Program-made: the position numbers and the translations under genes
Source of the DNA: a virus
Reading direction: 5' to 3' (one strand)
IMG/VR virus record: IMGVR_UViG_3300006192_000008
Span: 23,456 to 87,455 of that record
DNA length: 64,000 nt
Shown: positions 1 to 7,036 of the stretch, piece by piece
How the letters are laid out: every line of letters starts with the position of its first letter
Position numbering within the stretch: the stretch's first letter is position 1
The notes under the pieces: model-generated
What the model saw: the letters and a program-made list of their open reading frames with translations, nothing else
The model's database searches: none
Told to the model about the DNA's origin: nothing

Positions 1-299
1 TTGAAAAAGCGTATAGTGTTGTTCAAAAGTTGAATCTTGGAGGTGCTGATAATGAACCAGTACATGCAAGTCCTCTGGAACATCAGGCGTCGCCGATGAA
101 AGAAACAACTTATCATCGTGTAGATAAGTACCCAGATATGTACGTGACTAAATCTCTAGATCAGAATAATCCAGAGAATATTAAATCTTGGCAAGAGGGT
201 ATTACGCATGTGACACGAGAAGGGGAGTTTGGTTCTGGTAACTTAAAAGGCTTTATTCAATACCGCCAACTTATTCCAAACAATGTAAAGCGAGGTTGA
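1..299 (+). CDS. thyX: Flavin-dependent thymidylate synthase ThyX, C-terminal part (5' end outside window)
   Basis: The frame is open from the first base, so the gene starts before the window; the TTG at 30 is internal. The visible part carries HASPLEHQASPM, matching the ThyX HxSPFEH region, and near the end GNLKGFIQYRQL, matching the SGNFRGWIQYRK ending of phage ThyX proteins. ThyX makes dTMP from dUMP with folate, FAD and NADPH. The ribonucleotide reductase genes just downstream fit a deoxynucleotide supply cluster. The FAD- and dUMP-binding N-terminal part cannot be checked. Confidence 0.85.
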   Translation, partial: EKAYSVVQKLNLGGADNEPVHASPLEHQASPMKETTYHRVDKYPDMYVTKSLDQNNPENIKSWQEGITHVTREGEFGSGNLKGFIQYRQLIPNNVKRG

Positions 300-303
300 T
301 TAA

Positions 304-480
304 ATGAATGACTATCCAAAATCACAATGGATTTTTGAGCTTGTAAACATTATGTCTAAGCGTCAATTGATTCCTAAGAAAGATGCTCTGTGGGCTATCA
401 TGGAAGAGATTGAGGAATATGATGAAATGTTTGCAGAGGGTTTGAGTCCACAAGAAGTTTATGCAGAAATCACAGAATGA
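304..480 (+). CDS. Hypothetical protein, 58 aa
   Basis: A short ATG-started frame (MNDYPKSQWIFELVN...) begins 5 nt after the thyX stop and ends 12 nt before the next gene; GAGG lies upstream of the start. The protein is acidic in its C-terminal half and looks helical. No family recognised. Tight packing inside the nucleotide-metabolism cluster supports a real gene. Confidence 0.6.
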   Translation: MNDYPKSQWIFELVNIMSKRQLIPKKDALWAIMEEIEEYDEMFAEGLSPQEVYAEITE

Positions 481-492
481 ATAAGGAATAAT

Positions 493-879
493 ATGAATAT
501 TGATTACAGTGACACATACAACCAATTTTTATCTTTTGTAGACCTTGAACGTGATCCTGAATGGAATGATGCTTGGAAAGCACAGGACGAAAAGAAAGTA
601 GAACAACTACTACATAAGTATGGTGCTGATCTTAAATACGGCTGGGAAGTAGAAGTAATCCTCCATCGTCCACGTACAAGCAATGCAGCAGAATATGGCC
701 CTAAGATTAACTTTGTAGAGCGTACAGATGCTGAGTTTGCTCCCTATGTAGCTACGGAAGATATGATTGCTAATACTAAAGACTCGTTCTTGAAAGCAGA
801 ACTAATGGTGATGAGCAAGCGTAGTAACTTTAGTGGTGATTTGATTGACCGATTCGGTGAAGAAGGGGATGAGATTTGA
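493..879 (+). CDS. Hypothetical protein, 128 aa
   Basis: ATG start preceded by AAGGA at good spacing. The stop overlaps the TTG start of nrdA (TTGA), indicating translational coupling with the reductase gene. Soluble, acidic, no membrane segment or clear motif. Position directly before nrdA suggests a link to nucleotide metabolism, but the function is unknown. Confidence 0.75.
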   Translation: MNIDYSDTYNQFLSFVDLERDPEWNDAWKAQDEKKVEQLLHKYGADLKYGWEVEVILHRPRTSNAAEYGPKINFVERTDAEFAPYVATEDMIANTKDSFLKAELMVMSKRSNFSGDLIDRFGEEGDEI

Positions 880-2729
880 AAGAGGGGAATGTAAAGCAAC
901 ACCTTGGTATTTTGATTGATTACTCACGAGACTCTGACATTCCAGAGCAGGGTTTCTCAATGTTGACTCGAAAAGGGTTTTATAAAAAGGACTGGGAGAC
1001 AAGCCCTCAAGAAGGTTTTGCACGAGCTGCGACTTGCTACTGTTTTGGTGACTATGACTTTGCTCAACGTATTTATGACTATGCAAGTAAAGGTTGGTAT
1101 ACTAACGCAAGTCCTGTTCTGAGTAATGCTGTTGAGGTCGAGTGGCCAACTTTCACCAAGGAGCAGTTTGATGAAGCTGGCGATTGGATGGAAGAAAATG
1201 TTTCTCCCGAAGGTATGCCAATCTCTTGTTTTCTCGTGAAGATTCCTGATACTAAGGAAGGATTGGTAGAGGCAAGCTGTGAAACTAAGTGGCTTTCAAT
1301 GGCAGGGGGTGGTATTGGTGTATGGGCTGCTAATCGTAGTCCAGATGAAAAGTCTACTGGTGTAATGGCCCACATGAGCGGATATGATGCTGATACACTT
1401 GCATACAAGCAAACCGGCTCTCGACGTGGTAGTGTTGCAGCTTATCTTGATATTGACCATCCTGAGATTATGCAGTTTATTGGTATGCGTGACCCTGTTG
1501 GTGGTGATCAGAACAAAAAGTGTTTTAATATGAACAACGCAGTAACAATCACTGACAAGTTTATGGTTGCTGTGATTAAAGGGGAAGACTACGAACTGGT
1601 TGACCCTAAACATGGCCCCACTGGACGTTACCTGAGTGCTAAAGAGGTATGGGAAAAGATTCTACAGATGCGCTTTGAGACTGGTGAGCCTTACATCATG
1701 TGGAAGGACACAGTTAATCGGGCAATTCCTGAATGGATTAAGAACCCGCACTACCATGTAGGACAAAGCAACTTGTGCAGTGAGATTACACTTTGGACTT
1801 CTGAGAAAAGAACTGCGGTTTGCTGCTTGAGCAGCCTGAACCTTGATAAGTACGATGAATGGAAAGATACACAAATTGTTGAAGACTTGGTTCGTTATCT
1901 CGACAATGTGCTTGAATACTTTATTCGTCTTGCTCCAAAAGAGCTTAGTAAGGCTGTCTACTCTGCAAGCAAAGAGAGGGCTATTGGTTTAGGTACACTT
2001 GGCTGGCACTCTTATTTACAAAGTAAGATGATCCCATTTGAGAGTGGTGGGTTTAACAGCGCGATTCAACATACTCATCTAGTGTACGGCAACATTAAAA
2101 AGAAAGCTGTTGCTGCAAGCCTGATGCTGGCCGACGAGCGTGGCGAAGCATCTGATTGTGTTGGTAGTGGTATGCGTAATAGTCACCTACTGGCAATTGC
2201 ACCCAATGCATCTTCATCTTCCTTAGTTGGTGTTAGTCCAAGCATTGAGCCATGGAAGGATAACTGTTTTGTTGCTGATGGTCGTGCTGGAGCATTTCTA
2301 ATCAAGAATAAATACCTTGAGAAGACTTTAGAGAAGTATGGGCAGAACACAAAAGAAACATGGAAGAGTATTCAGGATAATGGTGGAAGTGTTCAGCACT
2401 TGGAATACCTGAGTGACCTTGAAAAAGAAGTGTTTAAAACATCATCTGAAGTAAGCCCAATGTACATTATCGAGCAAGCAGCTGCACGGACACCTCATAT
2501 CTGTCAGGCCACATCTGTTAACATCTTTGTTACTGCGGATATCACTAAAGAAGAAATGTCAGATATTCATATGGCTGCTTGGGCTAAGGGTGTTAAAACT
2601 CTTTACTATTGCCGTGCTGAAGGTGCAGATAAGGCAAACATTGGTACGGGGGCAGACAAGCCGCTTAATGCTGTCAGTGTACGAAAGAAGATTGAATATG
2701 ATAATGGCTGTGTAGCTTGTGAAGCATAA
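876..2729 (+). CDS. nrdA: Ribonucleoside-diphosphate reductase, large subunit (class I alpha)
   Basis: Reduces ribonucleotides to deoxyribonucleotides together with NrdB. At 617 aa it is shorter than E. coli NrdA (761 aa) because the N-terminal ATP cone is absent, as in several phage enzymes, so allosteric control is probably reduced. Visible active-site signatures: ISCFLVKI near residue 113 (first redox cysteine), NLCSEI near 300 (Asn, radical Cys, Glu), VCCLSSLNL near 320 (second redox Cys), VKTLYYCR near 580 (tyrosine pair of the radical path), and a C-terminal CVACEA redox tail. The TTG start overlaps the previous stop and has GGGG upstream. Confidence 0.95.
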   Translation: MKEGNVKQHLGILIDYSRDSDIPEQGFSMLTRKGFYKKDWETSPQEGFARAATCYCFGDYDFAQRIYDYASKGWYTNASPVLSNAVEVEWPTFTKEQFDEAGDWMEENVSPEGMPISCFLVKIPDTKEGLVEASCETKWLSMAGGGIGVWAANRSPDEKSTGVMAHMSGYDADTLAYKQTGSRRGSVAAYLDIDHPEIMQFIGMRDPVGGDQNKKCFNMNNAVTITDKFMVAVIKGEDYELVDPKHGPTGRYLSAKEVWEKILQMRFETGEPYIMWKDTVNRAIPEWIKNPHYHVGQSNLCSEITLWTSEKRTAVCCLSSLNLDKYDEWKDTQIVEDLVRYLDNVLEYFIRLAPKELSKAVYSASKERAIGLGTLGWHSYLQSKMIPFESGGFNSAIQHTHLVYGNIKKKAVAASLMLADERGEASDCVGSGMRNSHLLAIAPNASSSSLVGVSPSIEPWKDNCFVADGRAGAFLIKNKYLEKTLEKYGQNTKETWKSIQDNGGSVQHLEYLSDLEKEVFKTSSEVSPMYIIEQAAARTPHICQATSVNIFVTADITKEEMSDIHMAAWAKGVKTLYYCRAEGADKANIGTGADKPLNAVSVRKKIEYDNGCVACEA

Positions 2730-2737
2730 GGAGAACT

Positions 2738-3754
2738 ATGTCAGTTTTTGAAGAGAGTAAATCGTATCGTCCATTCACGTATTCTTGGGCTGCGGAGGCA
2801 GCTCAGAAACACAATATTGATATGTATTGGGACGTACATCAAATTAACTTGCAAGATGATATTCAGCAGTATTTTTCCAAGGATGGTCTGAAGACGAAGA
2901 GTATTAGTCACGAGCAGAATAAGAATATCCTTGATAAGACTTTGTGTCTATTTACAGAGATGGACAAGACTGTTGGTGGCGGTTATACAGAAGTTTTGCA
3001 TCTGATTAAGAACAATGAAATCAGAAACATGCTTATGACTTTTGCAGCTCGTGAGGTTATTCACCAACGTGCATATGCTCTAGCTGCTGAGACTTTTGGT
3101 TTTAGTAACGATGATTGGTCTGCTTTTGCTTCATATAAAGAGATGGCAGATAAACTAGATGTTATGGTAGAAGATTTGACGCCAGTTGGGGCAAGCGACC
3201 AACTGCGAGCTGCAATCAAGCTGACTCAGATTCTTATGGGAGAAGGTATTGGTTTGTTTGGTGCCTTTGCAACATTGCTGAATCAGAAGCGCTCAGGTAT
3301 CCTTAATGGCTTCAATGATATTAATGAGTGGTCACTAAAGGATGAGCAGGAACACGTAACCAACAATATCCGTACTGTCAAGGAAATAGAAAATGATCTG
3401 ACAGAAGTAGAACGCTTGGTTCTGAAGGATGTTACATTTAAGCTTGTTGAGAAATTTGAAGAGGTTGAAGGTGTTTACATTGATTTGGTGTTTGAGCTTG
3501 GCGGTGGAGAGGATTTAACTGTAGAGGGGATGAAAGAATTTATTCACTACCTCGGCAAACTTCGCTTGTTCCAACGTGGTTATATCAGCTTTACAGAAGT
3601 CCCTAAGAATCCTTTGGAGTGGATGGAGTGGCTACTTAGTGCTGGTAGACATAAGAACTTCTTTGAAGCTAAGGTTGTTGATTATGTGCACAAGGAATTG
3701 CCGGGGGAAGTGAATTACAATAAATACCTACACATTCTTACTGAACGTGCTTGA
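2738..3754 (+). CDS. nrdB: Ribonucleoside-diphosphate reductase, small subunit (class I beta)
   Basis: Diiron/tyrosyl-radical subunit that generates the radical used by NrdA. 338 aa, normal for the family. REVIHQRAY near residues 105-113 supplies the E-x-x-H ligands and the radical tyrosine with E. coli-like spacing; GEGIGLF near 167 and DEQEH near 201 supply the remaining Glu/His ligands. It starts 8 nt after nrdA, with AAGGAG upstream, so the two are co-transcribed. Confidence 0.95.
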   Translation: MSVFEESKSYRPFTYSWAAEAAQKHNIDMYWDVHQINLQDDIQQYFSKDGLKTKSISHEQNKNILDKTLCLFTEMDKTVGGGYTEVLHLIKNNEIRNMLMTFAAREVIHQRAYALAAETFGFSNDDWSAFASYKEMADKLDVMVEDLTPVGASDQLRAAIKLTQILMGEGIGLFGAFATLLNQKRSGILNGFNDINEWSLKDEQEHVTNNIRTVKEIENDLTEVERLVLKDVTFKLVEKFEEVEGVYIDLVFELGGGEDLTVEGMKEFIHYLGKLRLFQRGYISFTEVPKNPLEWMEWLLSAGRHKNFFEAKVVDYVHKELPGEVNYNKYLHILTERA

Positions 3755-3780
3755 CAACAAAATCTGATGTATTACTCTTA

Positions 3781-3814
3781 GCCCCCATAGCCTCTGGTTG
3801 TGGGCGTTTTCTTA
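3781..3814 (+). terminator. Probable terminator after nrdB
   Basis: GCCCCCA at 3781-3787 pairs with TGTGGGC at 3799-3805 (one mismatch), followed by GTTTTCTT. It separates nrdB from the small genes that follow, although a strong Shine-Dalgarno follows at once. Confidence 0.55.
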
Positions 3815-3824
3815 GGAGGGATTT

Positions 3825-3983
3825 ATGTACGACTTAGCTAACTTCATCCCATTCAAAGGTAACGAGAGTAAAGTGACGAACGGCAGTCACGCTGTACTTA
3901 CATGGAGCAAAAAATCAGGCTACTATTTCACTGAATTTGGGTTTTGTGTAGAAGCCCTTGTAATAGCAATTGAGGAGGTGTAA
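3825..3983 (+). CDS. Hypothetical protein, 52 aa
   Basis: ATG preceded by TAGGAGG at ideal spacing; its end carries the Shine-Dalgarno (GAGGAGGTG) of the next gene. The peptide MYDLANFIPFKGNESK... has no recognised motif. Packing and ribosome site support expression. Confidence 0.6.
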   Translation: MYDLANFIPFKGNESKVTNGSHAVLTWSKKSGYYFTEFGFCVEALVIAIEEV

Positions 3984-3984
3984 G

Positions 3985-4224
3985 ATGGAAATTGATATTC
4001 GTACAAAGACTAAAGACGTAATCGACCGTATCCGCTTTGATGAACCTACTGCACAAGAAGATGGATTGTTTGCAGATACCCTTTGGTTTTACTCTGGGGA
4101 TTGTAATGTTTGGCTGAGCAAGTCTACTGAACCAGATGCTATTCTTGGCATTCGTAATATTAGGCAAGCTGAAAACTTGATCAAATCAATTCAGAAAGCT
4201 ATTGATCTTGGGTGGTTTGAATGA
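3985..4224 (+). CDS. Hypothetical protein, 79 aa
   Basis: The ATG at 3985, 5 nt after GAGGAGGTG, is preferred over the upstream TTG at 3970, which would lie inside the previous gene. Soluble acidic protein; ends in an ATGA overlap with the next gene. Family not recognised. Confidence 0.7.
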   Translation: MEIDIRTKTKDVIDRIRFDEPTAQEDGLFADTLWFYSGDCNVWLSKSTEPDAILGIRNIRQAENLIKSIQKAIDLGWFE

Positions 4225-4454
4225 GCCTTGCAGAACTGCTACTCAAAATAGATAACCAGTACAACCAGCATTACCAAACAGTAATCAACGGACTTACTCT
4301 TGAACAAGGGATTGCCATTTGCAAGGAACTTGAGGAGTATACAGGTGGTCAACATAGCTTTGTTCTAGAGCTGTGGACAGATGGAGCCTTCACTATCTAT
4401 AAGAAAGATGGGATTGCTCTTGGTGAAGATCAGATGATTGTTTCTACTAATTAA
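4221..4454 (+). CDS. Hypothetical protein, 77 aa
   Basis: Starts in an ATGA overlap with the upstream stop, so translation is coupled. The text MSLAELLLKIDNQYNQHYQ... suggests an N-terminal helix. No family recognised. Confidence 0.65.
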   Translation: MSLAELLLKIDNQYNQHYQTVINGLTLEQGIAICKELEEYTGGQHSFVLELWTDGAFTIYKKDGIALGEDQMIVSTN

Positions 4455-4463
4455 GGAGGGTTT

Positions 4464-4931
4464 ATGCGTAAACACAAAGGTAAGTGGATTGTAAATGTAA
4501 AAGATACCTACCACTTGGGAGAGATTGATAGTGCTGTGCTTGCTCACATCCAGAAGCTCTACGATACTATCAAAGATCGTGAGACTATTGGCATCCCAAT
4601 GACTTATGTAGAGAAACAAGCGGTCATCCAAGGATTGGAAGATAAATACTCAGACGATGTTGACTTGGACGCCGCACATCAGCTACGCTTGCGTGATTTG
4701 GAAGAGTTGATTTGGGTGTTCACAGACAATGAACCAAAGATTCAAGATTATGACTTTGAGATTAATTTCATTGGCGGAGAGCCAACAGAACGTGGTACTA
4801 TCCCTTGCACAGTGGAAGTAATTAACCAAGAAGGGCGTGATCGCTATCACGAGGACGAGAAGGTCTACTGGGAACGTAAGCTGAGAGGCTACGAGCTTGC
4901 TGGTAAGTTGTGGCGTGAATTGCAGTGGTAA
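4464..4931 (+). CDS. Hypothetical protein, 155 aa
   Basis: ATG preceded by TAAGGAGG. Charged, soluble protein with no visible transmembrane segment; last sizeable gene of the leftward plus-strand cluster, followed by a strong terminator. No family recognised. Confidence 0.75.
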   Translation: MRKHKGKWIVNVKDTYHLGEIDSAVLAHIQKLYDTIKDRETIGIPMTYVEKQAVIQGLEDKYSDDVDLDAAHQLRLRDLEELIWVFTDNEPKIQDYDFEINFIGGEPTERGTIPCTVEVINQEGRDRYHEDEKVYWERKLRGYELAGKLWRELQW

Positions 4932-4949
4932 TTAAATAGCAGACAAAAG

Positions 4950-4989
4950 AAAGCCCCGGCAAGAACCTTCATTGGCTCTCCGGGGCTTT
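4950..4989. terminator. Strong hairpin terminator, likely bidirectional
   Basis: AAAGCCCCGG (4950-4959) pairs perfectly with CCGGGGCTTT (4980-4989). It lies between the plus-strand metabolic cluster and the end of the convergent minus-strand late block. Confidence 0.85.
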
Positions 4990-5014
4990 ATCATTTCTAA
5001 GGAGGCATAATCGC

Positions 5015-5083
5015 ATGGACAATTATGTCACACGAGAGACTCTTTCTTGCGAAAGATGGCTTGCTAAATACAAGCTCTTATAA
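5015..5083 (+). CDS. Possible 22-aa peptide
   Basis: ATG at 5015 follows TAAGGAGG and reads 22 codons to TAA. It lies behind the terminator and has only the ribosome site in its favour. Confidence 0.25.
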   Translation: MDNYVTRETLSCERWLAKYKLL

Positions 5084-5088
5084 TTGTT

Positions 5089-5427
5089 CTACTTTGAGAT
5101 GGTATTTGTGTTCGTGTTAATCACTCTTGAATTTGATTTAGCACGAGCTTCAAGAGAATCCATCCTACGCTCCAGAACATATATCCTACTGGATATAGCA
5201 CTCTGATAAGCATCAGATGTTCCAGCCACTCGATTCACTTTATCCTCAAGGTAAATCACATTGCTGAACATTGCATCATTCATTTCTTTCTTAGCAGCAC
5301 TAATCGAAGAATCGTTATTGTTATTATCCCATCTATCGTAAATCAGAATTGCAGCCAAAAGAAGGAATGTAGCATTCACTGTTGTTTGAATTGTTTGTGC
5401 TATCAAGGCAGTTTTCCTTCTTTCCAT
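5089..5427 (-). CDS. Membrane protein with coiled-coil tail, 112 aa
   Basis: A hydrophobic segment at about residues 10-30 (TVNATFLLLAAILIY) is followed by a polar, heptad-like C-terminal region. It is the last gene of the lysis cluster, downstream of the spanin pair. Its topology resembles the next gene upstream; perhaps a pair. Function unknown; a lysis accessory role is inference. Confidence 0.65.
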   Translation of the reverse strand: MERRKTALIAQTIQTTVNATFLLLAAILIYDRWDNNNNDSSISAAKKEMNDAMFSNVIYLEDKVNRVAGTSDAYQSAISSRIYVLERRMDSLEARAKSNSRVINTNTNTISK

Positions 5428-5433
5428 GAAATG

Positions 5434-5748
5434 TTACCTGCGTTTGTCGCTGTAATTATCTTGTTGGTTTTGGTTCATCTTAATCAGAAGGTCTAGCTTA
5501 GAGTTCATATCTGTTCGCATAGAAGAGATTTGGTTGTCTACGTGTAAACGCACACCATCAATACTCTTGCTAATACGATCTTCTAGGACACGAGCCTTAG
5601 CTTCTGTAAAGCTTTCTGCTTGAAGGTTGTAGACACGATCTTCAAGCTTAGCTTGTGCGTTATACTGCCAACTAACTATTAAGAAGAGAGCGCTGATAGC
5701 AACCTTCTCTAGAATATTGACAAGTCTAGTGTTATCAGGGGTTGCCAT
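5434..5748 (-). CDS. Membrane-anchored coiled-coil protein, 104 aa
   Basis: One N-terminal transmembrane segment (about residues 12-26, VAISALFLIVSW) then a long heptad-patterned helix ending in a basic tail. The start overlaps the Rz1 gene by 14 nt. Placement after Rz/Rz1 points to envelope association; no family named. Confidence 0.65.
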   Translation of the reverse strand: MATPDNTRLVNILEKVAISALFLIVSWQYNAQAKLEDRVYNLQAESFTEAKARVLEDRISKSIDGVRLHVDNQISSMRTDMNSKLDLLIKMNQNQQDNYSDKRR

Positions 5749-6022
5749 AAATCAGCTCCATTTCTTTCTTATGTCTTCGCTGTTTCTCAAGGAGTAGCTT
5801 ATACTGCCCCAAGCAGGACGTATTAGCGACGTATCCCTTCGCGAGTAGGCGTACAGTATCTCCAGCACTAATCGCCTCACAGGGATCAACTAGGAGGCTC
5901 TCAGGGGTGGTCACAATTATTTCCTTTTGCACGTAGACATACTTCGGAGAGCAACCTGACAAGATCATCACTAAGCCTAGCGTCAAGAGACGCAGGAGTG
6001 TCTTTGGTTTGTTCCTTAACAT
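5735..6022 (-). CDS. Outer-membrane spanin lipoprotein (Rz1-like)
   Basis: Signal sequence with lipobox LSGC (about residues 21-24) predicts lipidation and outer-membrane anchoring. The gene overlaps the Rz-like gene extensively in another frame, the classical embedded/overlapping Rz/Rz1 architecture. With its partner it would fuse inner and outer membranes in the last lysis step. At 95 aa it is longer than lambda Rz1 (60 aa precursor). Confidence 0.8.
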   Translation of the reverse strand: MLRNKPKTLLRLLTLGLVMILSGCSPKYVYVQKEIIVTTPESLLVDPCEAISAGDTVRLLAKGYVANTSCLGQYKLLLEKQRRHKKEMELIYGNP

Positions 6023-6338
6023 TCTCTTGCCTCTTTGGGTTACTTTCTATTTGGACGGGCACTGATGGGAGTTTATCAATATCGTTCAAAACACCATCTC
6101 TTTCTTTAACAATCTCTTGCTTTTCTTTAGTGTAATCGGAGACAATAGCGTCTGTGATTTTACAAGCTGTTTCTTTCTTGTCTAAAGACTCTTTCAAATC
6201 TTTGTTAGCGTCTACAGCTGTAACCAGCTGGGATTCAGCTACAGTTTTGTCAGAATAGAAAGAGTAGGATAGATAGCCAAATAAGCAATTCAGGGAGACT
6301 GAAACAAAGAGTGCAATGATCAGAGGTTTACTCAGCAT
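5901..6338 (-). CDS. Inner-membrane spanin (Rz-like)
   Basis: 145 aa with one N-terminal signal anchor (residues about 7-28) and a periplasmic helical region. Directly downstream of the holin (11-nt overlap) and overlapped by the lipoprotein gene, the normal holin-Rz-Rz1 order. Assigned by topology and context, not by sequence identity. Confidence 0.8.
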   Translation of the reverse strand: MLSKPLIIALFVSVSLNCLFGYLSYSFYSDKTVAESQLVTAVDANKDLKESLDKKETACKITDAIVSDYTKEKQEIVKERDGVLNDIDKLPSVPVQIESNPKRQENVKEQTKDTPASLDARLSDDLVRLLSEVCLRAKGNNCDHP

Positions 6339-6555
6339 CTTGGTTATCCTCTAATTGTTGGTCGATAAAGCGACCTACCAACCCAAACAAACCAAAGCTG
6401 ATAGCTAATCCAGCAAGAAGAGGAAAGGCGATATCAGAAGACAATACACCAAGAACAGCCAGTCCACTAATGCTAAGGGCAATAAGAAAGTTTCCTAGCA
6501 TAGAAAGGAATGAGTAGGACTTCAGAATCTTCTTTTTATTTGGTAACAGTTTCAT
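6328..6555 (-). CDS. Holin
   Basis: 75-aa protein with two hydrophobic segments (about residues 16-38 and 43-62), a basic N-terminus and an acidic C-terminus, typical of a two-helix (class II-like) holin. It heads the spanin genes and overlaps the end of the broken endolysin gene. It would set lysis timing by making holes in the inner membrane. Confidence 0.75.
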   Translation of the reverse strand: MKLLPNKKKILKSYSFLSMLGNFLIALSISGLAVLGVLSSDIAFPLLAGLAISFGLFGLVGRFIDQQLEDNQDAE

Positions 6556-6872
6556 TAGGTTCTTTAACCCCTTCTAGGCAAAGTTTATTCTCAGCTTCCC
6601 GACGAAGAGTAAACCCTTTCAGCCTCTTACCCCGCTTTATCCCACCGAAGAAGTTGATTACAAGCATCAACTCTTTGCCCTTCAACGGCTTCTTGAGGAG
6701 AGTGGATTTTGAGAATGCACCAACATTATATGAAAAGAGAGACTATTAAAATATAAACTTCTTGAACAACACCCTCAGATGGTGCAGCATGGTCGTATGC
6801 AACAAAAGCAGCCGGGGCACTAAGTCCCACTGCAATAAATGCCGCAATTAGTCTAGTTTTTATACTTTTCAT
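6536..6872 (-). pseudogene. Deleted and frameshifted endolysin (phage lysozyme) remnant
   Basis: From the ATG at 6872 the frame reads a signal-anchor-like N-terminus (MKSIKTRLIAAFIAVGL...) then SEGVVQEVY, resembling the start of phage SAR lysozymes including the catalytic Glu. It then runs out of frame to TAA at 6726. In another frame from about 6745 the text resumes as YNVGAFSKSTLLKK ... LRREAENKLCLEG, matching the C-terminal part of the intact lysozyme at 10236-10733 (YNVGVGNFKSSTLLK ... RREDEKTLCLSG). The middle, including the catalytic Asp/Thr region (about 60 codons), is gone. It sits where the endolysin of an endolysin-holin-Rz-Rz1 cassette belongs. Confidence 0.8.
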
Positions 6873-6900
6873 TTTACACCATTATCGATTGGCAGCAAAT

Positions 6901-6932
6901 AATCCCGACCTAGCTAAAGCTAGGTCGGGATT
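6901..6932. terminator. Strong terminator downstream of tail-fibre gene
   Basis: Perfect inverted repeat: AATCCCGACCTAGCT pairs with AGCTAGGTCGGGATT around a 2-nt centre, with T-rich flanks. It separates the fibre gene from the lysis cassette. Between it and the fibre gene there is also a 20-codon frame (6942-7004, minus) with no supporting evidence. Confidence 0.8.
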
Positions 6933-7016
6933 ATTCATTACTTACCTATAAAAGCAGCACCCCTTCACATGGTAGAGTCGCTCCCGTATTTCAGAGAGAG
7001 TCATGGGTTTCTCTTT

Positions 7017-7036
7017 AAGCGGGACTAGCCCCGCTT
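7017..7036 (-). terminator. Hairpin at 3' end of tail-fibre gene
   Basis: AAGCGGG and CCCGCTT pair around a short loop, overlapping the fibre stop codon; not followed by a clean T run, so it may be an RNA-stabilising hairpin instead. Confidence 0.4.

Noticed and set aside
876-2729. Intron or endonuclease in nrdA/nrdB, a frequent site in phages
   Set aside because: Both reductase genes are uninterrupted and carry all catalytic residues.
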